A DNA stretch of 64,000 nucleotides from an uncultured Clostridia bacterium (GCA_934167965.1 CAKPMJ010000004.1:124001-188000); one strand, 5' to 3'; shown: positions 17,298 to 26,286, numbered from the stretch's first letter. Made by a program: numbers and translations. Notes: generated by a model not told the origin, from the letters alone.

Positions 17298-18218
17298 TTA
17301 AAGAATACTTCCTATCATAGCAGCATCATTTTTTAATTCTGCACATCTTAAATCTATGTCATCTCTTCTATTAAATAATAATGTTGAATTTATCAATTTA
17401 TCTTTTAAGTCATCCATAAACATATATGCAAAATGTGTAAACCCTCCACCTAATATTATTGCATCTGGTTCAAAAATATTAACCAAATTCGATATTCCTA
17501 TTGCTAAATCCGATATGTATTGTTGTCTCAAATCTTCTATTTCATTTGCTCTTGGATTCATTATGTCTCTTAATGGTTGTGCATTTACTTCTTGTGGAAT
17601 GTTAAGTCTTTCTTTTACTTTGTTTTTGTATTGTAAGATATTTCCGTATTTTTCAAAACATCCTTTTTTTCCGCAATTGCATTGAATTCCATTTTCCTTT
17701 ATTACTATATGACCTAATTCATATCCATCATAATTAGTTCCTGTAAGAAGTTTTCCATTATATATAACTCCTCCACCAATTCCTGTTCCTATTGCTAGAA
17801 ATAACATATTTTTTACTTTGTTTCTTTTATCTTTTAAAAGGTTATCATATTCCGCAATACACGCACTTTTTGAGTCATTTATAACCTGCACTGGCAATCC
17901 TGTTTTTTTCATTATACTTTGTGCAATATTGTAATTTTCTATTCCTAAATTTACTGCTTTATATATTATTCCATCTTTTGTCGATCCAGGTACTGCTATT
18001 CCTATTTTGCCTATTCTCTCTCTGTTGCCACTAACATCATTAATAAATTCCTCTTTTATTGCTTTTATTGTTTCTTCTATATATTTTTCTATGGTACTTA
18101 TTATATTACTCTTATCTTCAAATGTGAAGTCTTTTTCATATTTTTTTATAATTTCTTCTTTTTCATTTATTACTCCAATTGCCATATGTGTTCCGCCTAT
18201 ATCTATACCTATATCCAT
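17298..18218 (-). CDS. ROK family sugar kinase (glucokinase-like)
   Basis: The 306-residue protein starts with the ATP-binding phosphate-1 motif DIGIDIGGTHMAIG. The ROK zinc site is CNCGKKGCFEKYG near residue 183. The second glycine-rich motif is AIGTGIGGGVIYNG and the catalytic-region motif is INDSKSACIAEY. The protein probably phosphorylates glucose or a related hexose or N-acetyl sugar; the family is broad. No DNA-binding domain is present, so it is a kinase and not a ROK repressor. A repeat element of about 200 bases lies directly upstream, between it and pilC, and the metal ATPase gene follows 41 bases downstream on the same strand. Confidence 0.85.
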   Translation of the reverse strand: MDIGIDIGGTHMAIGVINEKEEIIKKYEKDFTFEDKSNIISTIEKYIEETIKAIKEEFINDVSGNRERIGKIGIAVPGSTKDGIIYKAVNLGIENYNIAQSIMKKTGLPVQVINDSKSACIAEYDNLLKDKRNKVKNMLFLAIGTGIGGGVIYNGKLLTGTNYDGYELGHIVIKENGIQCNCGKKGCFEKYGNILQYKNKVKERLNIPQEVNAQPLRDIMNPRANEIEDLRQQYISDLAIGISNLVNIFEPDAIILGGGFTHFAYMFMDDLKDKLINSTLLFNRRDDIDLRCAELKNDAAMIGSIL

Positions 18219-18257
18219 AAAAAATCCTCCTTAAAATCCATCAAATAAAAAATACAC

Positions 18258-18457
18258 ATCTGTCCCCAAGTTAACTCCGGGACAGATATTAGGTTCATTG
18301 CGGGACGGTTCTCCTGTGAACAAGAAAAAATCTTACAAGCCTGAAAACCATGTTAAATAGTGGGCTTGTAAGATTTTTTTCATATATATTATATAAGAAC
18401 ATATATGTCCCCAACCTAAGCCTAGATGTGTCCCATAGTTCACAGGAGAACCGTCCC
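18258..18457. repeat. Nested palindromic repeat element (REP/MITE-like)
   Basis: A 20-bp exact inverted repeat (18302-18321 and 18438-18457) with the core GGGACGGTTCTCCTGTGAAC encloses a 17-bp inner inverted repeat (18325-18341 and 18363-18379) that ends in a T7 run and can act as a terminator of pilC. A further 9-bp inverted repeat lies at 18258-18266 and 18279-18287. Blocks beginning TGTCCCCAA occur twice. It contains no ORF. G+C-rich motifs of the GGGAC-GTTC kind in an AT-rich intergenic region are typical of elements mobilised by REP-associated tyrosine transposases; that origin is my inference. Confidence 0.7.
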
Positions 18458-18465
18458 TAAACAAA

Positions 18466-19818
18466 TTATATATAATTTGCATATGCATCAAATAAGAAGC
18501 TACCGAAGTAAACTTGTATCATTGGTACTAATACAACTACTACGAAGAATATTAATACTACTCCAACTATTGAGTACATAATTTGTGGTAATATTGCTGT
18601 AATCTTTTCTATTGTACGATCTATATCTATTTCCATATATTCAACTAATTTTTCCATCATTTCTGGCAAGTCTGTTTGCATTCCTATTTTTAACATTTCT
18701 ACTATCATAGAAGATGGAAGTCCTGATTTTTCAAATGGATCTATCCACGATTCACCTATTAATATATTGTTAAGTGAGTTTTCTATTATTGATAGCATAA
18801 CATAGTTGTTTACAACATTTTTACTAATGTTTAATGCATCTTGAATTCTCATACCATTTCTTAAGTTTAGTAGCATTGCTTTCATTAATCTTGAGAAATC
18901 TAATGAGAAGATTAGCTTTCCAAATACTGGCATTGTATATTTGAAATAGTGAAATCTGTATTTTCCTTTTGGTGTATTTATATATGCTATTATTACTCCA
19001 ATTATAATTGCAATTATTATAACCGGTATCTGCCAATATTGCAACATCTTGTTTACCACTGCTTGGAACCATAACGTTATTGCAGGTAATTTAGTACTTG
19101 TTCCTACATCGTCAAATACTTTTTGTATTTGTGGTATTGCATATAGTGTTCCAACAAATAACATTACTAATAAAAGTGCAAATTGTACTATATTTGGTAT
19201 TAGTATACCTTTCAATCTATGAGTAATATCATTACTATTATCTAGGTATTCTACTGCTTGTAATAGTGAATTTTCTAGCGAACCTGATAATTCACCTACT
19301 CTTATCATGTTAACATATATATATGGGAATACATTGCTATAATATTCCATTGTTTTATACATATAGTCTCCAGCTTCAACACCTGCTAATATATCTTCTA
19401 GTATACCAGCAAATGCTAAGTTTTCTGTACTATCAATTATTGTACTTAATGCATGTACATTGTTAAAATTTGCTTTTTTCAAAAGATAAAAGTTTTGTGT
19501 AAATATAACTAAATCTCTTGATGTAATTTTTTGTTGTCTAGCAAAATATGCATTCATTTTATCTATTGCACTCATTCTACTTTTAGCATCTACACCAATT
19601 TGAGTAGTATTTACATTTTTCATTATCTCTTGAATATCAGTAACATTTCTTTTCTTTTTTGATGTCTGCGTTCTTCTTGCAACTGTTTGAGTAACTGTTA
19701 TAGGATATAAACCATTACCTTTTAGTTTTCTTACTAATGTTAGTCTATTTCCTTCTTCTACCTTGTTTCTAACAATTGTACCATGCTTATTTACTGCTCT
19801 GTAAACATAGGTTGGCAT
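18466..19818 (-). CDS. pilC: Type IV pilus inner-membrane platform protein PilC/GspF
   Basis: The platform protein links the assembly ATPases to the growing pilus. It has 450 residues. The N-terminus has the family signature PTYVYRAVNKHGTI with the ITVTQT turn. Two T2SSF domains follow: the first around residues 105-230 (KMNAYFARQQKITSRDLVIFTQ), then two membrane helices, then the second around residues 300-420 (FSRLMKAMLLNLRNGMRIQDA), and a last membrane helix. The region between the N-terminal domain and the first T2SSF domain is longer and basic (ARRTQTSKKKRNV). It is the last gene of the pilus operon, 19 bases after pilT, and is followed by the repeat element. Confidence 0.93.
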   Translation of the reverse strand: MPTYVYRAVNKHGTIVRNKVEEGNRLTLVRKLKGNGLYPITVTQTVARRTQTSKKKRNVTDIQEIMKNVNTTQIGVDAKSRMSAIDKMNAYFARQQKITSRDLVIFTQNFYLLKKANFNNVHALSTIIDSTENLAFAGILEDILAGVEAGDYMYKTMEYYSNVFPYIYVNMIRVGELSGSLENSLLQAVEYLDNSNDITHRLKGILIPNIVQFALLLVMLFVGTLYAIPQIQKVFDDVGTSTKLPAITLWFQAVVNKMLQYWQIPVIIIAIIIGVIIAYINTPKGKYRFHYFKYTMPVFGKLIFSLDFSRLMKAMLLNLRNGMRIQDALNISKNVVNNYVMLSIIENSLNNILIGESWIDPFEKSGLPSSMIVEMLKIGMQTDLPEMMEKLVEYMEIDIDRTIEKITAILPQIMYSIVGVVLIFFVVVVLVPMIQVYFGSFLFDAYANYI

Positions 19819-19837
19819 ATTAACCTCCTTTTATTTT

Positions 19838-20962
19838 TTAACTTAAATTAGTATTATTATTTACTCTATCTTTTTTTATTTTTAACTGCATTATTGTTCT
19901 GTTAAGTATTTCTATATTCTTTTCTTCTATTTGTGATTTTGCTTGGTCTAAAGTAATTTTATTTTCTACAAATAGTTGTGCTAAAGAATTTATTAAGCCT
20001 ATACTTCCATTTGAAGATCCACTTTGAATAGCATCCTCTATTTCAGATATACTTATTTTATCTTTTCTTATTATTCCTGCAACTATATTATCTACTACCA
20101 TAACCTCTGGAACTAACACTAACGTATCATTTTCTCCTGGTAATAATCTTTGTGATACAACAAGTTTCAATAACGATGATAACAAATATTTTATTGTGGC
20201 TTGATCTCTAACTTCATAGAAGTTTATCATTCTGTCTATTGTTTCTGCACATGATTTTGTGTGAAGTGTTCCTATTACTAAGTGTCCTGATTCTGCCATT
20301 TCAATTCCTGCTTCCATTGTTTCTTTATCACGAATCTCTCCTATTACAAGTATGTCGCAGTCCTCTCTTAATGAGTTTTTTACACCGTCGCTAAAACTTA
20401 ATGTATCTTTCCCCATTCCAACTTCTTTTTGAACAATTAGTGATTTTTTTGAATGATGTTTGTATTCTACTGGATTTTCTAGTGTTAATATCTTTCGGTT
20501 TTGATTTTCATTTATATCATTTATTAATGCATTTAGTGTTGTTGTTTTTCCTGAGTTTGTCTTTCCTGTAACTAGTATTAATCCTTGCGGTTGATATGTC
20601 ATTCTTCTAACTATATCGGGTACTCCTAAGTCTTCATATCTTGGCAATTCATTTTTTATTATTCTTAGTGTTGCTATTGGAATACCATCTGTATGTGAAA
20701 TATTTACCCTAAATCTTAACCCTGCATGTTCATATGATGTATCTAATCTTCTTGTTTCTCTATATAATTTGTCTGCTTGAATATTTCCTTTTACAAGATA
20801 ATCATATATCTCCATCATATCTTCTTCAGTTAAGACTTCTGTCTTATCTACTTCTTCAAGTCTTCTTGCAATTCTCATCATAGGTTTATTATCATATATT
20901 AAATGAATATCTGAAGCATTTCTAGCAATTGCTGTATCTAGCACATAATTCATATCTACCAT
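19838..20962 (-). CDS. pilT: Type IV pilus retraction ATPase PilT
   Basis: PilT is the hexameric ATPase that pulls pili back. The protein has 374 residues. The Walker A motif is TGKTNSGKTTTLN, which still fits GxxxxGKT but differs from the usual GPTGSGKS. The Asp box is ENPVEYKHHSK, Walker B is ILVIGEIRDKETM, and the His box is GHLVIGTLHTKSCAETIDR. The PilT-specific C-terminal signature with AIRE is not clear. The N-terminus (ASDIHL, RRLDTSYEH) matches the PAS-like domain. It lies between pilB and pilC as in many pilus operons. The presence of PilT supports dynamic (twitching) pili rather than a static pseudopilus. Confidence 0.9.
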   Translation of the reverse strand: MVDMNYVLDTAIARNASDIHLIYDNKPMMRIARRLEEVDKTEVLTEEDMMEIYDYLVKGNIQADKLYRETRRLDTSYEHAGLRFRVNISHTDGIPIATLRIIKNELPRYEDLGVPDIVRRMTYQPQGLILVTGKTNSGKTTTLNALINDINENQNRKILTLENPVEYKHHSKKSLIVQKEVGMGKDTLSFSDGVKNSLREDCDILVIGEIRDKETMEAGIEMAESGHLVIGTLHTKSCAETIDRMINFYEVRDQATIKYLLSSLLKLVVSQRLLPGENDTLVLVPEVMVVDNIVAGIIRKDKISISEIEDAIQSGSSNGSIGLINSLAQLFVENKITLDQAKSQIEEKNIEILNRTIMQLKIKKDRVNNNTNLS

Positions 20963-20988
20963 ATCTTTATCTCTCCTTTGTTTATTTC

Positions 20989-22635
20989 TTAATCTTCATT
21001 TTCATTATAAACTAATATTGTTTTATTTAATTCATCTAAATTCGTTTGCCCTGCTATTACTTTTTGAATTCCATCTACAACTAAAGGTCTATATTTTCCT
21101 TCTTCAGCTTTTTTTCTAATTTCAATACTTGATGCTCCAGACATTATTAGTTCTCTAATTTCTTCCGTTATATTTAATACTTCAAATATTCCTATTCTTT
21201 CATAATATCCCGAGTGGTTACAATATTCGCATCCAACAGAATTATAAGTCTTTGCTCCTTCTAAATTAAATGTAATTCCATATCTGTTTCCTATTTTTTC
21301 GATTAAATGTCTTTCTTTTTCATTAAAATCTCTCTCTTGCCTACATTTTGGGCAAAGCTTTCTTACCAATCTTTGAGATATTGTAGTCGCAACTGTACTT
21401 GCAATATCATAATCTGATATTCCCATTTTTCTTAATCTTGTAATAACTTCTATTGCATTTATTGTATGGATTGTAGATAAAACATAATGTCCTGTTTGTC
21501 CTGCTTGTATTGCTATTTCTGCTGTTTCTTTATCGCGAATTTCTCCCACCAGCACTATATCAGGGTCTTGTCTTAAAATTGTTCTTAAACTATCTGCAAA
21601 TCTAATATTTTTTTCTATTTCTATTTGGTTAAGTCCTGGTATTCTAATTTCAACAGGGTCTTCTATTGTTGTTATATTAACTCTATCATTTTTCAAATAG
21701 TCTAATATACTATATAATGTTGTTGTTTTACCAGCTCCAGTTGGTGCTGCAACAATTGTCAAACTGTTTCTTTTATTTACTGACCTATTTAATTCTTTTT
21801 CATCATAAGGATATCCTAGCTCAAATATGTTTCTTATATTTGTGTTTTTCTTCAATAATCTTAAAACAAATTTTTCACCATAAATATTCTTTTGTGAAGA
21901 TACACGAATATTGTAATCTGGATATAAAACAATTCTACCATCTTGAGAGTCTTGTTTTTCTTGATGCATATTAGATATTGCTTTTAATCTTCCTATAATT
22001 TGTGGTTGCTTTTCTTTTGGTAATGTTGCAATTACTATCAATTCACCATCTATTCTAAATCTGATTCTAACACTATCTACTTGCGGTTCTATATGGATAT
22101 CGCTTGCTCTTTTTTCTATTGCAAGTTTTATTAAATTGTCGATTATTTCTGTAGCTGTATCATTTTCTTCAATTTTCTCTATGTTTTGACTTATCTTTGC
22201 TTCAAATCTTTCAAGTATTTCTTCTACATTTGCTTTAAATGCTATATGTGGATCCAAAACTAGTCCTTTATTTAACATAAACATTCTAATACTTTTTATA
22301 TTTTCATCATTGTTTTTTACATCTGCAAATGCAACTTTTATTTTTCCACTCTCTACTTCAAATGGAATTGCTTGATTTTTCTTCATTACATCAAAAGGAA
22401 TATAATTTAATGCTTCCTCTGGAATGTCATCATATTTTAATACTACTCCCTTTACTCCTAAAATTTCGCTAACACTTCTCATAAGTTTAGCACTGTCTAC
22501 TAATTTTAGAATATATAATATATCCCCTATTTTCCTATTCCTATGTGTTTCTTGATATTTTAAGGCTTTTTCAATGTCATCACCTGAAACTGTTCCTCTT
22601 CTTACTAATTCAATTCCTAAAGGTTGTTTTGCCAT
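20989..22635 (-). CDS. pilB: Type IV pilus assembly ATPase PilB/GspE
   Basis: PilB powers pilus extension. I set the start at 22635 (MAKQPLG), which has AAGGAGGA about 7 bases upstream; the 10-residue longer frame has no such site. The protein has 548 residues. The N-terminal GspE_N/MshEN-like domain is seen in GIELVRRGTVSGDDIEKAL. Walker A is APTGAGKTTTLYSILDYL, the Asp box is EDPVEIRIPG, Walker B is DIVLVGEIRDKETA, and the His box is GHYVLSTIHTINA. The tetra-Cys zinc site (CPKC and CEYC) is present near the C-terminus. The gene ends 26 bases before pilT. Confidence 0.94.
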   Translation of the reverse strand: MAKQPLGIELVRRGTVSGDDIEKALKYQETHRNRKIGDILYILKLVDSAKLMRSVSEILGVKGVVLKYDDIPEEALNYIPFDVMKKNQAIPFEVESGKIKVAFADVKNNDENIKSIRMFMLNKGLVLDPHIAFKANVEEILERFEAKISQNIEKIEENDTATEIIDNLIKLAIEKRASDIHIEPQVDSVRIRFRIDGELIVIATLPKEKQPQIIGRLKAISNMHQEKQDSQDGRIVLYPDYNIRVSSQKNIYGEKFVLRLLKKNTNIRNIFELGYPYDEKELNRSVNKRNSLTIVAAPTGAGKTTTLYSILDYLKNDRVNITTIEDPVEIRIPGLNQIEIEKNIRFADSLRTILRQDPDIVLVGEIRDKETAEIAIQAGQTGHYVLSTIHTINAIEVITRLRKMGISDYDIASTVATTISQRLVRKLCPKCRQERDFNEKERHLIEKIGNRYGITFNLEGAKTYNSVGCEYCNHSGYYERIGIFEVLNITEEIRELIMSGASSIEIRKKAEEGKYRPLVVDGIQKVIAGQTNLDELNKTILVYNENED

Positions 22636-22664
22636 TTCTTTATCCTCCTTCTTTTGTTTATACA

Positions 22665-23123
22665 TTAATCAGTATCTGAAATTTTTATAGCATATTTGTT
22701 GTTATATATAATGTTATTAATTTTTATCGAAATATTTAAATTTGAATCATCTTTTGAAAAATTGCATACTGATACATTTTTGCATACTCTTATTTTTTTC
22801 TCTACAACATCATCTTTATTTATCAATACATAATATAATTCATTATTACCATATATATATAAATGTCTCAACTCATCTGTAAAACTTATATCTAGTATAT
22901 TTTGAGCTTTAACTCTAATGTTTTTTATTTTGTCTGATTCTATATCTTTTACTAAATATGATGTCAACTCTGCATATTGCTCTGGAGCTTTACTTGATAT
23001 TATAGTTTGCTCAGAATTTTTAGTAAAATAATTAGTTATCATTGCAACTGTACCTATTACTGATGTAAATACTATTATATATATAATTAAAGATATTAGA
23101 GTTATTCCTTTATTTTGTCTCAT
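22665..23123 (-). CDS. Minor pilin / pseudopilin (PulJ-like)
   Basis: The 152-residue protein has a short basic leader, a Gly, and a hydrophobic helix: NKG|ITLISLIIYIIVFTSV. This is a type IV prepilin signal. Position +5 is Ser and not the usual Glu. After the helix, residues 30-152 form an alpha/beta domain with many short strands, with two Cys in RVCKNVSVCNF that could form a disulfide. Position in the operon after another pilin-like gene and before pilB suggests a minor pilin of the tip or priming complex. The PulJ assignment is by position and length, not by a strong motif. Confidence 0.7.
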   Translation of the reverse strand: MRQNKGITLISLIIYIIVFTSVIGTVAMITNYFTKNSEQTIISSKAPEQYAELTSYLVKDIESDKIKNIRVKAQNILDISFTDELRHLYIYGNNELYYVLINKDDVVEKKIRVCKNVSVCNFSKDDSNLNISIKINNIIYNNKYAIKISDTD

Positions 23124-23134
23124 AGTTTCTCCTT

Positions 23135-23593
23135 TTAACTTATTGCTGTTTCTAATTTGACTTCCTTAGTTGCTTTTTGATTTCTATATTGTACTGTAAC
23201 TTCTATTATTTTTACCAATCCCTCTGTCGTCAATTTGCTTTGACCTGCTTCTGTTGACGCATAATCTGTTATTTTATATACAATTTGATATGTTATGTCG
23301 TTTTTTTCTAATGTCATTTCGTTTTCATCCAAATTATCATATACTTGTTTTAATGCCTGTTTTATATTTGCATCCATTGTAGTATTATCATTTAAGCCTG
23401 TAACCCCTATTCCTTTTATTGTTTCAATACTGTTAACTGCAATATTAACTGCCTCTGTTTTTCTTGCCATTGAGCTATTAGCTTTTGTTATATTATAAAT
23501 CATACCTGCAATAAGAGGTATTACCATAAGAAGTATTATCATAGCTACTGATGCATCAATAGCAAAATATCCTTTATTATTTTTTATATTCAT
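23135..23593 (-). CDS. Minor pilin (PilV/PulI-like)
   Basis: The 152-residue protein has the prepilin leader MNIKNNKG followed by YFAIDASVAMIILLMVIPL. The first mature residue is Tyr and position +5 is Asp, an acidic residue in place of the usual Glu. The N-terminal helix is followed by a heptad-like helix (SMARKTEAVNIAVNSIETIKG) and a beta-rich end. The length and the long helix with AVNIAVNSIE resemble PilV/PulI-type minor pilins, which often have an AxxxAxNxIE pattern there. It ends 11 bases before the next pilin-like gene. It could alternatively be called generic pilin. Confidence 0.7.
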   Translation of the reverse strand: MNIKNNKGYFAIDASVAMIILLMVIPLIAGMIYNITKANSSMARKTEAVNIAVNSIETIKGIGVTGLNDNTTMDANIKQALKQVYDNLDENEMTLEKNDITYQIVYKITDYASTEAGQSKLTTEGLVKIIEVTVQYRNQKATKEVKLETAIS

Positions 23594-23608
23594 GTTAGTT
23601 ATTCCCTC

Positions 23609-24427
23609 CTAAATGCATATCCAATTATTTATAAATATAACACTTATTAAAGAAATTACATTTGATATTGCTAAATAAAATCCTGCGTTTATTTTCTTTG
23701 TTATATCTATATTTTCTTTTCTACTTTTATTAAATACATTTTTTAATTTTTGTATTATTATAACTAATAAAATAATTAAGATTGTTAATGTTCCTGTACA
23801 TGTCATAACTACTTCTTGTGTCATTATTGTCATTATGATTAATAATATTAATATTGATATTATATAATTTTCTTTTGCTTTTTTTCTCAAATTTATGTTG
23901 TCTATCATTAACATTATTACTAGTGCTACTAAATACATAGCATATCTATATATACTAGAACTATCCATTATGCATAGATATATTATGTACATAGCTGATA
24001 TTGATAATGCATAATATAGAACTGATTTTTCGATTTCCTTTTTCTCTTTGTCTATTCCCGCTATTATAAATATCGCTACTAAATATAATACTAAAAAGGC
24101 AAATTCTACTATTAATTTTAAATCTAAATTATATACATCTATTTTTAGCGCTAATGCTAATAGTACAAATGTTATTCCTGAAAAGAATTCTAATAGAAAA
24201 TATCTTATTCTTATTTTTTGTTTGCATTGTTTGCATTTTCCGCCTAAAAATATATAACTCCATACTGGTATTAGTTCAAAAAAACCTAATTTATGATTAC
24301 AATTAGGACAAAATGAATGTGTATGTGTTATGTCAATTTTCTTTGGTATTCTATATACTGCTAATGTATAAAAACTTCCAAATACTGTTCCCATTATGAA
24401 TATTATTATATATATAAATACGTTCAT
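23609..24427 (-). CDS. pilD: Prepilin peptidase (A24 family), divergent active site
   Basis: This 272-residue integral membrane protein should cleave and perhaps methylate the prepilins. The N-terminal domain has GSFYTLAVYRIP and the two CxxC pairs C40/C43 and C65/C68. The first catalytic Asp candidate is D126 in AGIDKEKKEI. The usual second motif GxGD is not found; the matching place reads LMIDNINL, with D176. About eight membrane segments are predicted. A late KINAGFYLAIS may stand for the usual PFGPFLA. The protein sits between the major pilin and the minor pilins, which supports the role. A reduced enzyme is possible, but no other peptidase is in the operon. Confidence 0.85.
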   Translation of the reverse strand: MNVFIYIIIFIMGTVFGSFYTLAVYRIPKKIDITHTHSFCPNCNHKLGFFELIPVWSYIFLGGKCKQCKQKIRIRYFLLEFFSGITFVLLALALKIDVYNLDLKLIVEFAFLVLYLVAIFIIAGIDKEKKEIEKSVLYYALSISAMYIIYLCIMDSSSIYRYAMYLVALVIMLMIDNINLRKKAKENYIISILILLIIMTIMTQEVVMTCTGTLTILIILLVIIIQKLKNVFNKSRKENIDITKKINAGFYLAISNVISLISVIFINNWICI

Positions 24428-24473
24428 TTTTTACCTTTCTTTTTTTATATTCTTATTTTATTTTTCTTTTTTT

Positions 24474-24506
24474 AAAAATGGCATATGCATATAGCATGCA
24501 TATGCC
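24474..24506 (-). terminator. Hairpin after the major pilin gene
   Basis: An 11-bp perfect stem (24480-24490 and 24496-24506) with a 5-nt loop is followed on the minus strand by ATTTTT. It may partly terminate after the pilin gene, so pilin mRNA would be more abundant than the downstream mRNA. Confidence 0.65.
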
Positions 24507-24516
24507 TTATTAATTA

Positions 24517-25002
24517 TTAGTCATTATACGCATCTGTCCAAGTTATAGCTCCTGTTGTTGCATTAATTTTACCTGTTGTTTTTTTGCTTGAATCAGCTTT
24601 TGCAGATATTGTTATTGTTGCATCTTGTGCTTCAACTGCTGGACTAGCAGATGGATTAGCAGCTACTGCCTCTGTATACTTGATTTCAACACCATCATAA
24701 GCAGTTGATCCATCTAGTCCTTTTAGTGTGTTGTTAATAACGTCAGCAGCAGTATCACCTGTTATTCCTGTATCACTTCCTCCTGCATATTTGTTATTAT
24801 AGAATTTTGTAACATTTTCATTTACTAATAATCCTATTGACTCCTTTGCATTTGTTATAGAAGTAGCTATTGAAGATGTTTTAGCTTTTGTTAATATACC
24901 ATTTTCTCCTGATAACATAGCGATTGCAACACCAGCTAATATTAAAAGAACGATAATTGTAATAACTAAAGCGATTAAAGTTATACCTTTTTGATTTTTC
25001 AT
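24517..25002 (-). CDS. Major type IV pilin (PilA-like)
   Basis: The 161-residue protein has the leader MKNQKG and the helix ITLIALVITIIVLLILAGVA, cut after Gly. Residue +5 is Ala and not Glu. This ITLIALVITIIVLLILAG form is common in Clostridia. The helix runs on to about residue 55, and the rest is rich in Ala, Thr, Gly, Asn and Asp, as in a surface pilin. It has the strongest ribosome site of the cluster (AAAGGGGGG about 9 bases upstream) and a hairpin directly after the gene, which fits a highly expressed subunit. There are no Cys residues. It follows the PilP-like gene after 90 bases of AT-rich sequence. Confidence 0.85.
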   Translation of the reverse strand: MKNQKGITLIALVITIIVLLILAGVAIAMLSGENGILTKAKTSSIATSITNAKESIGLLVNENVTKFYNNKYAGGSDTGITGDTAADVINNTLKGLDGSTAYDGVEIKYTEAVAANPSASPAVEAQDATITISAKADSSKKTTGKINATTGAITWTDAYND

Positions 25003-25092
25003 TTCGATTTCCCCCCTTTCGTAATTGAATTTTGTTTATCTTGAGTATATTTATTACAAACTTTAGTATAATAAATATAACATTAAAAACTA

Positions 25093-25521
25093 TTATTTTG
25101 TTCCAGGCTCTTCTACAAATGAATTAGTTGTAGAAGTATTAGAATCTACTGGTTCTTGTGTTGTTGTATTACCTGTAGTATTGTCTGTATTTGTATTTTC
25201 GCTATTTCCATCTCCGCCTTCTTCTGTCGTTTTAGTTGCTGCTGCAGCAAATGGATTTGCTTTTCCTGGTACATATTCATTTTTTACTTCAAAGTTGTTT
25301 AAATCTTTTGAAGTAACTTCATAAGTCAATACAATTTCATTTTCTTGGGAATCAATATTATCTGCAAGTAACGCTTCTACTTCTGCAGAAGTTTCATATT
25401 GTGATACTTCTGCAACTACTTTTCTATTTGGAATATAGTTATATAAGGTTATTGCAAATATCAACATTGATATTAAACAAATTAACAATACTATGATTAT
25501 TTCTTTTATAATCTTTGCCAT
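25093..25521 (-). CDS. Pilus-operon membrane protein, possible PilP-like role
   Basis: The 142-residue protein has one membrane helix at residues 6-30, a short extracytoplasmic alpha/beta part, then KANPFA at about residue 92 and a tail rich in Thr, Asn and Glu. The position directly after PilO, and a short linker ending in an NPF motif, recall the RDPF segment of PilP or GspC proteins that connect the alignment complex to other parts. That resemblance is weak. In a monoderm there is no secretin, so the partner would be the pilin or the wall. It starts 16 bases after pilO and precedes the major pilin. I would call it a pilus accessory protein of unknown precise role. Confidence 0.55.
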   Translation of the reverse strand: MAKIIKEIIIVLLICLISMLIFAITLYNYIPNRKVVAEVSQYETSAEVEALLADNIDSQENEIVLTYEVTSKDLNNFEVKNEYVPGKANPFAAAATKTTEEGGDGNSENTNTDNTTGNTTTQEPVDSNTSTTNSFVEEPGTK

Positions 25522-25536
25522 TATATTCCTCCTTAA

Positions 25537-26286
25537 TTACTGTTCAGCCACTTCATTTGCTGTACTATTTGAAACTGTATTTGTTCCTGTTGTTGTATTA
25601 GTTGTATTTGTTGCATTTGTATTACTTCCAGTTGTATTGTTTGTAGTAGTATTGCTTGTTGTATTATTTTCGTTTGTTGTTTCATCATTTTCTGTGCTAC
25701 TACTGCTATTACTTTCTGCTGATTCTATATTTATATTTACTTCTTTGCAAGTAAATGTGGCTTGTACACCTTCTCCTGCAGATACCATATGAAAATCCTC
25801 AATTTTAAATCCTAATTTTGAATCATTTTCTATATCATATATATAATCTGCAACTTTTGTATATTTTCCTGCAATAGTAAACTTTAAGTCATATAATCCT
25901 TTTGTGCTACTATTTGCAACATCAAATTTTAATTCTACTTTTCTATCTTTTGCATAATTTCCTACTTTTGTCCATAAAAACTCTATTTCATATTTTTCTG
26001 TTTGTAAATAAGAATTATCTTTTGCGAGTATTGCTTTATCTTCATAACTCTTTTTAGTTGTTTCTAAACTTGTTTTGCTTGTATTTAATCCTGATAAAGC
26101 ACTCTCATAGTCTGCAGTGGCTAATGTAGAAAGTTGTTGATTTTTTTGATCTATTGTAGCATTTTTTTCCTTAATGCTTTTAACTCCCCATACTGTAATA
26201 TTTCCTATATTAACACCTTTGGCAATAAGAAACCCACCTGCTACTAATAGAATTACTATTATTATACTAAATATTATTTTTCTCAT
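25537..26286 (-). CDS. pilO: Pilus alignment protein PilO-like
   Basis: The 249-residue protein has an N-terminal membrane helix (about residues 4-26), then a coiled coil (KEKNATIDQKNQQLSTL and later SLETTKKSYEDK), then an alpha/beta domain at about residues 95-185 that matches the PilO ferredoxin-like fold in order. The last 60 residues are low-complexity Asn/Thr/Ser repeats, an extension not usual in PilO. The start codon overlaps the end of the PilMN gene by 4 bases, so translation is coupled. PilO works in the PilMNO platform next to PilC. The assignment is by position and architecture. Confidence 0.75.
   Translation of the reverse strand: MRKIIFSIIIVILLVAGGFLIAKGVNIGNITVWGVKSIKEKNATIDQKNQQLSTLATADYESALSGLNTSKTSLETTKKSYEDKAILAKDNSYLQTEKYEIEFLWTKVGNYAKDRKVELKFDVANSSTKGLYDLKFTIAGKYTKVADYIYDIENDSKLGFKIEDFHMVSAGEGVQATFTCKEVNINIESAESNSSSSTENDETTNENNTTSNTTTNNTTGSNTNATNTTNTTTGTNTVSNSTANEVAEQ

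Noticed and set aside
18824..19072. Minus-strand ORF inside pilC in another frame
   Set aside because: It lies wholly within pilC, which has full family motifs; the ORF has no own start site.
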